Source: Ferruginibacter sp.
GTDB taxonomy: Bacteria > Bacteroidota > Bacteroidia > Chitinophagales > Chitinophagaceae
Direction of reading: 5' to 3'
Length of the DNA: 64,000 nucleotides
NCBI RefSeq assembly: GCF_028288465.1
Contig: NZ_JAQBNR010000005.1
Coordinates: 62,001 to 126,000, forward strand
Below the pieces are notes generated by a model, which saw only the letters and a list, made by a program, of their open reading frames with translations, made no database searches and was not told the DNA's origin. Numbering within the stretch: position 1 is the stretch's first letter; every line of letters starts with the position of its first letter. Below, piece after piece: positions 35,594 through 44,390 of the stretch. A program made the translations under genes and the position numbers.

Positions 35594-37912
35594 ATGAACA
35601 TTTATTTGAAAATAGCTAACTGTGTTGTTACACTTTCTTTTTTATCATTTAATTATTTTGCAGCTAAAGCCCAGTCGCAGCCTGACCTTGCACAATATGC
35701 CAAACCCATTATCGGCACTCAAAAAATGGGGCACACTTTTCCGGGCGCCACTGTACCTTTTGGTGCCGTGCAGTTAAGTCCTGATACAGACACATTACCC
35801 TATGAATATAACAACCGTTACAATAAAGACGTATATAAGTATTGCGCCGGCTACCAGTATGATGATAAAACGATTGTTGGCTTCAGTCATACACACTTCA
35901 GCGGTACCGGCCACAGTGACCTGGGCGACTTTTTAATTATGCCAACTGTTGGTGCATTGCAATTAAATCCCGGTACAGCTGATCATCCTGAAAGTGGCTA
36001 CCGGTCGGTTTTTCATCATGAAACAGAAGTAGCAGAACCTGGCTATTATAAAGTAAAATTAGAAGATGATAATATCCTTGCTGAAATGACAGCCACCACG
36101 CGGGTAGGCTTTCATCAATATACTTTTCCTAAATCAGACCAGTCGCATATTATACTGGACCTGATGGCTGGTATCTATAATTATGATGATAAAAATGTCT
36201 GGACATTTGTTCGCGTAGAGAACGATACGTTAGTTACCGGTTATCGCCAAACCAACGGGTGGGGGCGCACCAGAACGGTTTATTTTGCCATGTCTTTTTC
36301 AAAGCCAATGGCTGCTTATGGTTGTAAAGATTATTCTAAAAGACAGGTTTACCGTGGCTTCTGGGGTAAATTCAACCAGTCAAAAAATTTCCCTGATTTA
36401 GCCGGCAAGCAATTGCGTATGTATTTTGATTTTGCAACCGCAGCCAATGAAACGATGAAAGTAAAGTTTGCCTTGTCTCCGGTAAGTACCATCAATGCAC
36501 TGGAAAACATGCGTACCGAATTACCGCATTGGGATTTTGAAAAAACAAAGCAACAGGCAAAACAAGCCTGGAATTCAGAGCTTGGCAAAATTGTGATTAC
36601 TTCAACCAGCAATGAAGAAAAAATTAATTTTTATACCGCCATGTATCATGCAGCTTTAATGCCAACCGTGTACATGGATGTAAATGGTGAATACAAAGGT
36701 CTTGATCAGAATGTACATAAAGCAACAGGCTTTACCAACTACACTTCTTTTTCTTTATGGGATACTTATCGTGCCTTTCATCCTTATCAAAACATAGTTA
36801 ATCCAACCCGCAATGCGGATATGGTAAAATCTATGCTGGCGCATTATGATCAGAGTGCTTTGCACATGCTGCCCATCTGGTCGCATTATGCAAATGATAA
36901 CTGGTGTATGAGTGGCTACCACAGTGTTTCAGTGATTGCTGAAGCAATTATAAAAGGCACTGTTACGACAGATTTAGATAAGGCACTGGATGCATGTATT
37001 GCAACAGCCAATCATAAAGAGTATGATGGTATCGGTTATTTTATAGACAAGGGTTACATACCACAGGATAAAAATGGTGTCTCTGTTTCTTCAACGCTGG
37101 AATACGCGTTTGATGACTGGAGCATTGCACAACTGGCAAAAAAATTAAACCGGCAGGATGTGTTTGAAACTTTCAGCAGGCGTGCGCAAAACTGGCGCAA
37201 TGTATATGATTCTTCCATTGGTTTTATGCGACCACGCTTAAGTGACGGCAGTTTCAAAAAAGAATTTGATGTATTGAAAACAGATGGCCAGGGGTTCATT
37301 GAAGGCAACACCTGGAACTACAGTTTATATGTGCCGCAGGACCCTGTAGCCATGATACAATTAATGGGAGGTAAAAAAAGATTTACAGCACATTTGGATT
37401 CATTATTCACCATGCATTTACCCGATGAATTTTTTGCAGAAACAGAAGATATAACCCGTGACGGAATCATAGGAAATTATGTACATGGCAATGAGCCGGC
37501 GCATCACGTAGCTTATTTATACAACTGGACTGATGCACCATGGAAAACACAGGAGCGGGTGCGTATGATTCTTAAAAACCAATACCACAGTGGATCTTCT
37601 GGCCTCGGTGGCAATGATGACTGCGGTCAAATGAGTGCCTGGTATATTTTTAGTGCGCTTGGGTTTTACCCTGTAGCACCTGCATCAGGGCAATATTGGT
37701 TAGGTAGTCCCGCTATACAAACAGCCAGTGTTCATTTGGAAAATGGAAATACTTTTTCAGTAACCGCCATTGATCAAAGCGATAAAAATGTGTATGTAAA
37801 AAAAGTGCTGCTGAACGGTCAGTTACTCAACCGTCGCTATATTACGCATGATGAAATTATGAAGGGAGGTAAGCTTGAATTTTTTATGAGTGCGAAGCCG
37901 GTTAAAAAATAA
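35594..37912 (+). CDS. GH92 family glycosidase (alpha-1,2-mannosidase type)
   Basis: Exported glycoside hydrolase of 772 residues with a signal peptide (ending near FAAKAQ). Family 92 enzymes are calcium-dependent exo-alpha-mannosidases acting on N-glycans. The N-terminal domain shows YAKPIIGTQKMGHTFPGATVPFG and GYQYDDKTIVGFSHTHFSGTG. The catalytic domain has WDTYRAFHPYQNIVNP, EGNTWNYSLYVPQD, the acid/base region TEDITRDGIIGNYVHGNEP and the closing GNDDCGQMSAWYIFSALGFYP. No SusC/SusD pair or other glycan genes lie next to it, so it is not part of a classical polysaccharide-utilisation locus in this window. Confidence 0.93.
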   Translation: MNIYLKIANCVVTLSFLSFNYFAAKAQSQPDLAQYAKPIIGTQKMGHTFPGATVPFGAVQLSPDTDTLPYEYNNRYNKDVYKYCAGYQYDDKTIVGFSHTHFSGTGHSDLGDFLIMPTVGALQLNPGTADHPESGYRSVFHHETEVAEPGYYKVKLEDDNILAEMTATTRVGFHQYTFPKSDQSHIILDLMAGIYNYDDKNVWTFVRVENDTLVTGYRQTNGWGRTRTVYFAMSFSKPMAAYGCKDYSKRQVYRGFWGKFNQSKNFPDLAGKQLRMYFDFATAANETMKVKFALSPVSTINALENMRTELPHWDFEKTKQQAKQAWNSELGKIVITSTSNEEKINFYTAMYHAALMPTVYMDVNGEYKGLDQNVHKATGFTNYTSFSLWDTYRAFHPYQNIVNPTRNADMVKSMLAHYDQSALHMLPIWSHYANDNWCMSGYHSVSVIAEAIIKGTVTTDLDKALDACIATANHKEYDGIGYFIDKGYIPQDKNGVSVSSTLEYAFDDWSIAQLAKKLNRQDVFETFSRRAQNWRNVYDSSIGFMRPRLSDGSFKKEFDVLKTDGQGFIEGNTWNYSLYVPQDPVAMIQLMGGKKRFTAHLDSLFTMHLPDEFFAETEDITRDGIIGNYVHGNEPAHHVAYLYNWTDAPWKTQERVRMILKNQYHSGSSGLGGNDDCGQMSAWYIFSALGFYPVAPASGQYWLGSPAIQTASVHLENGNTFSVTAIDQSDKNVYVKKVLLNGQLLNRRYITHDEIMKGGKLEFFMSAKPVKK

Positions 37913-37926
37913 ACCTTTAAAGTTAA

Positions 37927-38358
37927 TCAGGTTTTTTCTACCGTTATTCCCTCATGGGTTAGCACCAGTGTTTCCATGGCAACGCCACTATCGGCTGCAT
38001 TCAGCACAGGTCCCTGGTATTTAACAGGAAAGGCGTTTTTTAATCGCCAGACAACTATCTGGGCGTGGCTTTCATCCAATAAAGAAATGGTTACATCCCT
38101 TCTCTCAACTGTGCCAATCTTTTCTGTATTCAGCCATTCAAACAATTCATTGTCGCCTTTTACAATAGCCCGTTTCAGCGTGATATCTGTAAACTTTCTC
38201 AAGCCGGGGATTTTGCGGAAACTATTGTCAGGATCAGCGCCATCTCTGAATGAAACAGCTTCAATCTCAATATCCAGTCCGCTTACTTCTGTAAAGCCAA
38301 TTCTTGTACCGCCCCATTGTACACTAAAATGGTAACGACTGATCGCATTGTGTGACAT
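37927..38358 (-). CDS. Orphan contractile-tail tube protein (gp19 / TIGR02241 type)
   Basis: Tail tube protein of 143 residues from the ATG at 38358 (MSHNAISRYHFSVQWGG). A longer frame to 38433 would add an implausible hydrophobic leader. Family features: FTEVSGLDIEIEAVSFRDG, KIPGLRKFTDITLKRAIVKGDNELFEW, and DVTISLLDESHAQIVVWRLKNAFPVKY. In phages and in extracellular contractile injection systems this protein stacks into the inner tube. No sheath, baseplate, spike or ATPase gene is near, so it is isolated. Convergent with the GH92 gene, with 14 bp between stops. Likely a component acting with a system encoded elsewhere, or a domesticated protein. Confidence 0.82.
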   Translation of the reverse strand: MSHNAISRYHFSVQWGGTRIGFTEVSGLDIEIEAVSFRDGADPDNSFRKIPGLRKFTDITLKRAIVKGDNELFEWLNTEKIGTVERRDVTISLLDESHAQIVVWRLKNAFPVKYQGPVLNAADSGVAMETLVLTHEGITVEKT

Positions 38359-38535
38359 AAATAAAGGTTTTATAATAAAGAAGAAAATTAGCAGTAATGA
38401 AATCAGCAGTAACAATACTTGTATAAAAAGCATCTGGTAAGTTTTAGTCTGTTAAAATAAAAAAAAATTACCAGGAAGTGAAACAAAAAAAACCATCACA
38501 ACAACTTACCTCTGCTTCGCATCATTGTTCCTATT

Positions 38536-39399
38536 TTATAGTACGCTCTTAAAAAACTCCCAGGCATACAGATATACATCTATATCGCCGGGATAATCGT
38601 GATGGCCGCCGACAACTTTCAGCAAGGCGACAGGTGGTTTATTCGGAGCATTGTAAGAATAACGCTCAATCGTTTTATGATCTGCGGTATCTGTGTCGGG
38701 CAATAGTGTTTTAGTTGGTTCACCTTTATAACCCGCCAGCGAAGCCCAGTATGCGAATGAATTTCCCGAACTGCGTACCACTCCAAAACTAGCATTGTTT
38801 ACAAACATCTCACCACCGTTGTAAGGATTTGTTTTATCATCGGTGCCGTTGATGATCATTACCGGCAAAGCCTTGTTTGCTAGGGTACAATCGCAGCTTG
38901 CTGAGTCGGGCATATTGGCAACGATGGCCGTGATGGCTTTTATTTGATCCGGCATGGTCATGGCTAATTTGTATGACATTTGACCGCCTCCGGAAAACCC
39001 GGCAGCAAAAACATTTTCCTTACTGATGCCATATTTTTTCACGAAGTATCCGATCATTGCTTTGAAAAAAGCTTCTTCATTAATGTTCTCCTTATTGGCG
39101 GCGGCGGTAGAATACTTACGGCATTCATTCCAGAAATGCTGGTAACCTTCAGGATAAACTACCAGTAATTTGTCTTTACCTGCAATGGCTTCGAGTTGGC
39201 CTGTTTTGGAGATGATGTCACTGCTGTTGCCGCCAGATCCGTGCATCAGAAACAGCAGGCTGCCACCTTTTATGTCCGTTTCAGGCTGATGAAAAGTAAA
39301 GGTTCTGTAATGACCTTCTATTAAAACAGAATCCTTTATCCACTGGCTTTTGGTGTTGCATGAAATCAGGAGTAAAAGTGCAGGCAGTAATAGTTTCAT
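38536..39399 (-). CDS. Lipoprotein esterase of the PHB depolymerase / LpqC group
   Basis: Alpha/beta hydrolase of 287 residues. Lipoprotein signal MKLLLPALLLLISC places the modified Cys at residue 14. The oxyanion segment LLFLMHGSGGNSSD, the nucleophile in AAGFSGGGQMSYK, an acidic region INGTDDKTNPY and a C-terminal GGHHDYPG give the catalytic set. The protein resembles exported feruloyl/PHB-type esterases. The substrate is unknown; candidates are plant cell-wall esters or polyhydroxyalkanoate. Head-to-head with the D-amino-acid gene set across 139 bp. Confidence 0.82.
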   Translation of the reverse strand: MKLLLPALLLLISCNTKSQWIKDSVLIEGHYRTFTFHQPETDIKGGSLLFLMHGSGGNSSDIISKTGQLEAIAGKDKLLVVYPEGYQHFWNECRKYSTAAANKENINEEAFFKAMIGYFVKKYGISKENVFAAGFSGGGQMSYKLAMTMPDQIKAITAIVANMPDSASCDCTLANKALPVMIINGTDDKTNPYNGGEMFVNNASFGVVRSSGNSFAYWASLAGYKGEPTKTLLPDTDTADHKTIERYSYNAPNKPPVALLKVVGGHHDYPGDIDVYLYAWEFFKSVL

Positions 39400-39538
39400 T
39401 TGAAAAAAATGTTGAATGAATGTTGCATAAAGATATCAAAATACAACGGCTGTTGAAACAAACAATTTTACTGAAACCGGGAGGGATCAAAAGTAAATTG
39501 ATGCAATATTCCCCTAACTTTAACGCAAACCTTTCAAC

Positions 39539-42049
39539 ATGGCAAAGCAGGTAATTTTTTTATTTTTTATTGCGATCGCTTCCACAACACAGGCACAGCA
39601 ACTGGACGTAAAAAAACTGGACAGCGCATTTACAGGGTTAAATAAAACGCATCGTTTCAATGGTACGGTGTTATATGCAGAAAAAGGGAAAGTGTTATAC
39701 AGCAAGGCTTTTGGCGTAACCGACTGCCGCACGAATGAGCCGCTTAAAACTACATCTTCGTTTAACCTGGCCTCTGTTACCAAGCAGTTTATTGGCATGG
39801 GTATTATGATATTGAAAGAAAGGGGGCAACTGCAGTTTGATGACGATTGCAAAAAATACATTCCTGAATTACCATATGATGGCATTACGATCCGCAACCT
39901 GATGACACATACTTCGGGTATCCCGGAATATTTTGATCTGTTTAAAATGTATAAAACGCCGCTGGATACACTTACCAATGAAAAACTGATTAGTCTTTAT
40001 GGTACTTATAAGCCGGTACTCGACTTTGCTACCGGCAGCAAATGGAATTACTGTAACACTAACTATGTTTTGCTGGTAAGTATTATTGAGCGCATCAGTA
40101 AACAAACCATTGACGTGTTTGTAAAAAAGAATATCACTGCTCCACTGGGCCTGAAAGACACCTACGTGTATCATGTATTGATGCCTGCAGTACCAGCCAA
40201 TCATGTGTATGGGTTTGAGGAAACAGGGGAGAAGAAAAAATTAAATGACCTGACTCCGTTTGACGGCGTGGTAGGAGATGGCAACATCTATTCATCTGTG
40301 GAAGATTTGTATAAATGGGAACAAAGCTTAGGTACCGGTAAATTGGTAAAGAAAGAAACTTTTACAGAAGCACTTTTGCCAGTCAAATTGAAAGATGGTA
40401 CTACCTATCCATATGGCTTTGGATGGTTCATCGAAAAAGATAAAGAAGGTGCTTATTCACATACCGGCGGCTGGGTTGGCTTTGCCAATTTAATTTACAG
40501 GGATACAAAAAGTAAGCGCACCATCATTCAGCTAAGCAGTGGCAGCAATGGCTGGGGCATTCGCACAGCAAGAAATTTTATACAGGGAAAGCCACTGGAT
40601 ATCGCACCAACAATGCTGATAAAAAATGTAGCCGTAATGGATGGTACGGGTGCACCTGCAAAGAATGAATCGGTGAGGATACAAGGGAAAAAAATTATTG
40701 CCGTTGGAAATTTGCAGCCTTTTGAAGGCGAAGAAATCATCGATGGCGAAGGAAAGATTTTATCGCCGGGTTTTATAGACAGTCACAGCCATGTAGAAAG
40801 TTCATTGAAAAACTACCCTGAAGGGATTGCAGCTTTGAACCAGGGTATTACTACCATCGTTGGCGGACAAGACGGCGAAAGTGATCCGGTAGACAGCCTG
40901 AAAGCTGAAATAAAAGCTACGCCCATTGCCATTAACCTGGCTACTTATACAGGGCACGCAACCATCCGGCAACAGGTGATGGGCGCCGCCAATTTATCAA
41001 GACCAGCGAAGCCGGAAGAGTTGGAAAAAATAAAACAAATCTTAAAAGCAGAATTACAAAAAGGCTCACTTGGTTTATCTACAGGCCTGGAATATGAAGA
41101 AGGATTTTACAGCAACCGCTTTGAAGTGATTGAACTCGCTAAAACTGCAGCGGCAGAAAAAGGAAGATACATCAGTCATATCCGGAGCGAAGATATTAAT
41201 ATGACTGATGCCATTGATGAGATCATCCAGATTGGCAAAGAGGCGAAATTACCAGTGCAGATTTCACACATGAAAATCGCATTAAAAGATGACTGGGGTA
41301 CCGCCAATAAATTATTGGCAACTTTGCAACATGCAAGGGCGGAAGGCATAGACATTACTGCTGACTGCTATCCTTACGATGCCTGGCATAGCACTATGCG
41401 GGTGCTGTTTCCCAAAAAAGATTTTACGAGCCTGGCAAGTGCTACCTATGCAACGGATCATTTGTTTGATGCAGATGGATCGGTGCTGGTACATTTTGCA
41501 GCTGATACATCCTACAATGGAAAAACGTTTGGCGCCATTGCCAGGATCAGGAAGGAGACGGCAGCTCAAACGCTGCTGTACCTGGTGGGCACTGCAGAAG
41601 CTTACCAGCGGCAGCATCCCGGCGAATCGGGAGAAGATATCATGGGGAAGTCGATGGCTGACGAAGACATCCGGACTTTGCTTGCATGGCCGCATACCAA
41701 TTTGTGCTCAGACGGCGCCAACGGCGGCCATCCGCGGGGATATGGCAGTTTTACAAAGTTGTTAAACCAATATGTAAAGCAACAAAAAATCATGAGTTGG
41801 GAAGCCGCCATTAATAAAATGACCGGGCTTGCTGCAGAACATACAGGCATCACTAACCGCGGTATAATTGCGCCCGGTTACTATGCAGACCTGGTGTTAA
41901 TCGATCCCGATACTGTAAAGGATAATTCGACAATTCAAAATTCAAAAGCATTGAGTGATGGCATAAAAAAAGTATGGGTAAATGGTGTGCTGGTATACAT
42001 TGATAAAACATTTTTAAATAAATACCCGGGTGAGTTTGTGGGCAGGTGA
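39539..42049 (+). CDS. Fusion of a class C beta-lactamase-type serine hydrolase and an N-acyl-D-amino-acid deacylase
   Basis: An 836-residue exported protein (signal peptide to about TTQAQ) with two full enzyme domains. Residues about 25-350 form a penicillin-binding/class C type serine hydrolase: SVTK (79-82), YCN (171-173) and HTGG (308-311). Residues about 357-836 form an amidohydrolase of the D-aminoacylase group. It has metal ligands in FIDSHSHVE (His416, His418), GLSTGLEYEEGFY, SHIRSED, ISHMKIALKDDWG, DCYPYDAW and a final GIIAPGYYADLVLIDPDTV. It is the first of three plus-strand genes with dgcN and dgcA. The N-terminal domain could remove D-residues from peptides and the C-terminal domain could deacylate N-acyl-D-amino acids. 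Both activities are inferred from families. Confidence 0.88.
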   Translation: MAKQVIFLFFIAIASTTQAQQLDVKKLDSAFTGLNKTHRFNGTVLYAEKGKVLYSKAFGVTDCRTNEPLKTTSSFNLASVTKQFIGMGIMILKERGQLQFDDDCKKYIPELPYDGITIRNLMTHTSGIPEYFDLFKMYKTPLDTLTNEKLISLYGTYKPVLDFATGSKWNYCNTNYVLLVSIIERISKQTIDVFVKKNITAPLGLKDTYVYHVLMPAVPANHVYGFEETGEKKKLNDLTPFDGVVGDGNIYSSVEDLYKWEQSLGTGKLVKKETFTEALLPVKLKDGTTYPYGFGWFIEKDKEGAYSHTGGWVGFANLIYRDTKSKRTIIQLSSGSNGWGIRTARNFIQGKPLDIAPTMLIKNVAVMDGTGAPAKNESVRIQGKKIIAVGNLQPFEGEEIIDGEGKILSPGFIDSHSHVESSLKNYPEGIAALNQGITTIVGGQDGESDPVDSLKAEIKATPIAINLATYTGHATIRQQVMGAANLSRPAKPEELEKIKQILKAELQKGSLGLSTGLEYEEGFYSNRFEVIELAKTAAAEKGRYISHIRSEDINMTDAIDEIIQIGKEAKLPVQISHMKIALKDDWGTANKLLATLQHARAEGIDITADCYPYDAWHSTMRVLFPKKDFTSLASATYATDHLFDADGSVLVHFAADTSYNGKTFGAIARIRKETAAQTLLYLVGTAEAYQRQHPGESGEDIMGKSMADEDIRTLLAWPHTNLCSDGANGGHPRGYGSFTKLLNQYVKQQKIMSWEAAINKMTGLAAEHTGITNRGIIAPGYYADLVLIDPDTVKDNSTIQNSKALSDGIKKVWVNGVLVYIDKTFLNKYPGEFVGR

Positions 42050-42056
42050 GATGATC

Positions 42057-42107
42057 AACCTATGGGATTTTTTGAAAGCCGACTGAGCGAAGAAAATCCC
42101 ATAGGTT
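42057..42107 (+). promoter_or_regulatory. Long hairpin between the hydrolase fusion and dgcN
   Basis: A perfect 15-bp inverted repeat, AACCTATGGGATTTT / AAAATCCCATAGGTT, with a 21-nt loop. It begins 8 bp after the fusion-gene stop and ends 54 bp before the dgcN ATG. No T-run follows directly. It may be a partial terminator, a processing site that sets different expression of the two genes, or a mobile palindromic element. Confidence 0.5.
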
Positions 42108-42160
42108 TACCGAAGGGTTTGCAAAAAGAATTATTGTTTAATAAAAAACAGATTTAATAA

Positions 42161-43225
42161 ATGATGACTGAAACAAAACCTAAAGCCATTGTATTAACAG
42201 ATGGCCTGTTACAAACCGCAGATGCTAAAACAGCTCATGGCCTTATCCGTGGCACAGAACGGTACGAAATCGTGGGTGTAATCGATAGCCAGTTTGAAGG
42301 ACGGGATGCAGGCGAAGTGCTGGATGGCATTCACCGCAACATTCCGGTGCTGGCCAGTGTGGAAGCAGCAATACAATCAATACAGGATATACAATTTTGT
42401 ATTATTGGCATTGCAACAGTAGGCGGAAAACTGCCGGCGCATTTTATGCCCATCATACAATCCTGCATACAAAATAAAATCTCAATGGTCAATGGCCTGC
42501 ACGATTTTTTAACCGGCATGCCGGAATTGGTAAAAATGGCAAATGAATTTGGCGTTACACTTACCGATGTAAGAAAGCCCAAAGAAAGAAAAGACCTGCA
42601 CTTTTGGAAAGGCGACATATTTAATTTGAAGGCTCCGGTGATTGCTGTGATAGGAACCGATTGTGCGCTGGGAAAACGCACCACTTGCCGAATGGTGAAG
42701 CATGCATGTTTAGAAGCAGGCATCAATGCACAAATGATTTATACCGGGCAAACGGGCTGGCTGCAGGGCGGTCAATATGGATTTATTTTCGACAGCACTT
42801 TAAATGATTTTATTTCGGGTGAACTGGAACATGCCATTCTTTCCTGCGCTGAAAATACACATCCAGAAGTGTTGTTGGTAGAAGGGCAATCCGCCTTACG
42901 CAACCCTAGTGGGCCTTGCGGCTCTGAGCTGTTGGTTTCGGGCAATGCAAAAAATGTGATACTGGTACATGCACCCAAGAGAAAATATTATGATGGGATA
43001 CCAGAATGGGGTACAATACATTCACTCGCTTCTGAAATTGAACTTATCAAATTGTACGGTTCTGCTGTAATTGCCGTGGCTATTAATACAGAGCATTGCA
43101 CAACCGAAGAAGCATTGGAATTTCAAAAAAAGTATGAAGCAGAATTACAATTGCCTGTGCTGCTGCCTTTACAGCAAGGCGTTGGAAAAATAATTCCCAT
43201 CATCAAAACCCTTATAAAAAACTAA
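42161..43225 (+). CDS. dgcN: DUF1611 family protein, DgcN-type (D-glutamate N-acetyltransferase candidate)
   Basis: Protein of 354 residues with a P-loop GTDCALGKRTT at 165-175 and DUF1611 segments: LTDVRKPKERKDLHFW, YTGQTGWLQGGQYG, LVEGQSALRNPSGPCG and APKRKYYDG. The family was long of unknown role. It is now annotated as DgcN, which N-acylates D-glutamate and works with a racemase DgcA. Here the dgcA homologue starts 2 bp after its stop (TAATCATG), a strong sign of joint function. The ATG at 42161 is followed by a second ATG one codon later. The acetylation role rests on the family and neighbour, not on a motif that proves the substrate. Confidence 0.85.
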   Translation: MMTETKPKAIVLTDGLLQTADAKTAHGLIRGTERYEIVGVIDSQFEGRDAGEVLDGIHRNIPVLASVEAAIQSIQDIQFCIIGIATVGGKLPAHFMPIIQSCIQNKISMVNGLHDFLTGMPELVKMANEFGVTLTDVRKPKERKDLHFWKGDIFNLKAPVIAVIGTDCALGKRTTCRMVKHACLEAGINAQMIYTGQTGWLQGGQYGFIFDSTLNDFISGELEHAILSCAENTHPEVLLVEGQSALRNPSGPCGSELLVSGNAKNVILVHAPKRKYYDGIPEWGTIHSLASEIELIKLYGSAVIAVAINTEHCTTEEALEFQKKYEAELQLPVLLPLQQGVGKIIPIIKTLIKN

Positions 43226-43227
43226 TC

Positions 43228-44295
43228 ATGAAAATTAAATCAGTAAAAGCGTGGCTGCAACACTTGTCGCTCACAAAGCCTTATACCATTGCCTACAAAA
43301 CAATAGCGGATACTGAAATTATTTTTCTGGAAATTGTTTTGGAAAATGGCATTGTTGGTCTTGGTGCATCCAACCCTTTTGCAGAAGTAGTAGGAGAGAC
43401 GCCTGCCATGGCACTGGCCAACCTGCAAAGCGATTTTGTACAGCAACTAACAGGCAGGGATATACGCCATTTCAATCAGCTGATTGACGAAGCACTGGTG
43501 AAGTTCCCGCATTTGCCCGGTACCATTGCAGCTATTGACATTGCATTGCATGATGCCTTCTGCCAGCTGATCGGTATTCCTGTGGTTGATTTATATGGAC
43601 GCAAGATGAATGCATTGCCAACATCCATCACCATTGGTATAAAAGATACTGCCGCTATGCTGGAAGAAGCCAAAGCAAACTATGCTGCTGGCTTTAAAGT
43701 AATCAAAATAAAAACCGGGCTGGATGTGGAGGAAGATATTGAAAGGGTAACAAAACTTACGGAGCAATTTGGCAACAACATGCTGATAAGAGTAGATGCC
43801 AACCAGGGCTATGATTTGAAGCAACTGCAACAGTTTATACATAAAACAAAAGACCTTTCCATAGAGCTGATTGAACAGCCAATGAAGGCGGGCAAGGAAA
43901 GTGATTTGGCCGGACTCGATTCAGCTGATAGGAAAAAGCTGGCTGCGGATGAATCCCTGCTGGATGCAACATCAGCTTTGCAACTGTCGCACCCGCCAGC
44001 ACCGTTTGTTATTTTCAATATCAAACTGATGAAATGCGGCGGTATAAGAGGCGCCAGGGAAATCGCTACCATCGCAGCCGCAGCCGGTATTGATTTGTTT
44101 TGGGGATGCAATGATGAAAGCATTGTAAGCATAACCGCAGCGTTGCATGCGGCCTTCAGTTGCAGCAACACCAAATACCTTGATTTGGATGGAAGCTTTG
44201 ACCTGAGCAGTGATTTGGTTAAGGGCGGTTTTATTTTAAAAGATGGTGTGATGTATTGTAGTGATGAGGCTGGGCTGGGCTTGCATAGGTTATAA
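43228..44295 (+). CDS. dgcA: Enolase-superfamily racemase/epimerase, DgcA-type (or dipeptide epimerase)
   Basis: Protein of 355 residues in the muconate-lactonising subgroup of the enolase superfamily. Catalytic features: the KxK pair in VIKIKTG, metal ligands in RVDANQG, ELIEQP and AADESL, and a second Lys in NIKLMKCGG. In the DgcN/DgcA pathway it interconverts N-acetyl-D-glutamate and N-acetyl-L-glutamate. Close relatives are L-Ala-D/L-Glu epimerases that recycle murein peptides. The two activities cannot be separated by reading alone. Linkage with dgcN (2-bp gap) and the deacylase fusion supports D-amino-acid metabolism either way. Confidence 0.87.
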   Translation: MKIKSVKAWLQHLSLTKPYTIAYKTIADTEIIFLEIVLENGIVGLGASNPFAEVVGETPAMALANLQSDFVQQLTGRDIRHFNQLIDEALVKFPHLPGTIAAIDIALHDAFCQLIGIPVVDLYGRKMNALPTSITIGIKDTAAMLEEAKANYAAGFKVIKIKTGLDVEEDIERVTKLTEQFGNNMLIRVDANQGYDLKQLQQFIHKTKDLSIELIEQPMKAGKESDLAGLDSADRKKLAADESLLDATSALQLSHPPAPFVIFNIKLMKCGGIRGAREIATIAAAAGIDLFWGCNDESIVSITAALHAAFSCSNTKYLDLDGSFDLSSDLVKGGFILKDGVMYCSDEAGLGLHRL

Positions 44296-44327
44296 CATGG
44301 AAATAGTCTTGCAGCATCAAAAGTTGT

Positions 44328-44373
44328 ATAAAAAGAAAAGATGCATTGGTTTAAATGCATCTTTTCTTTTTAT
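44328..44373. terminator. Bidirectional terminator between dgcA and an oxidoreductase gene
   Basis: A 20-bp perfect stem whose core is AAAAAGAAAAGATGCATT / AATGCATCTTTTCTTTTT with a 6-nt loop, and T-rich ends on both strands. It lies between two convergent genes, 32 bp after the dgcA stop and 17 bp after the oxidoreductase stop. Confidence 0.8.
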
Positions 44374-44390
44374 TAATTGTTTAATTTATT

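Noticed and set aside
38359-38433. N-terminal extension of the tail tube protein with a hydrophobic stretch
   Set aside because: The family normally begins at the internal Met at 38358, and the extension looks like untranslated AT-rich leader.
39539-42049. Resistance-type beta-lactamase
   Set aside because: The SxxK domain is of the class C/DD-peptidase superfamily but is fused to a D-aminoacylase and sits with D-amino-acid genes; nothing indicates drug hydrolysis.
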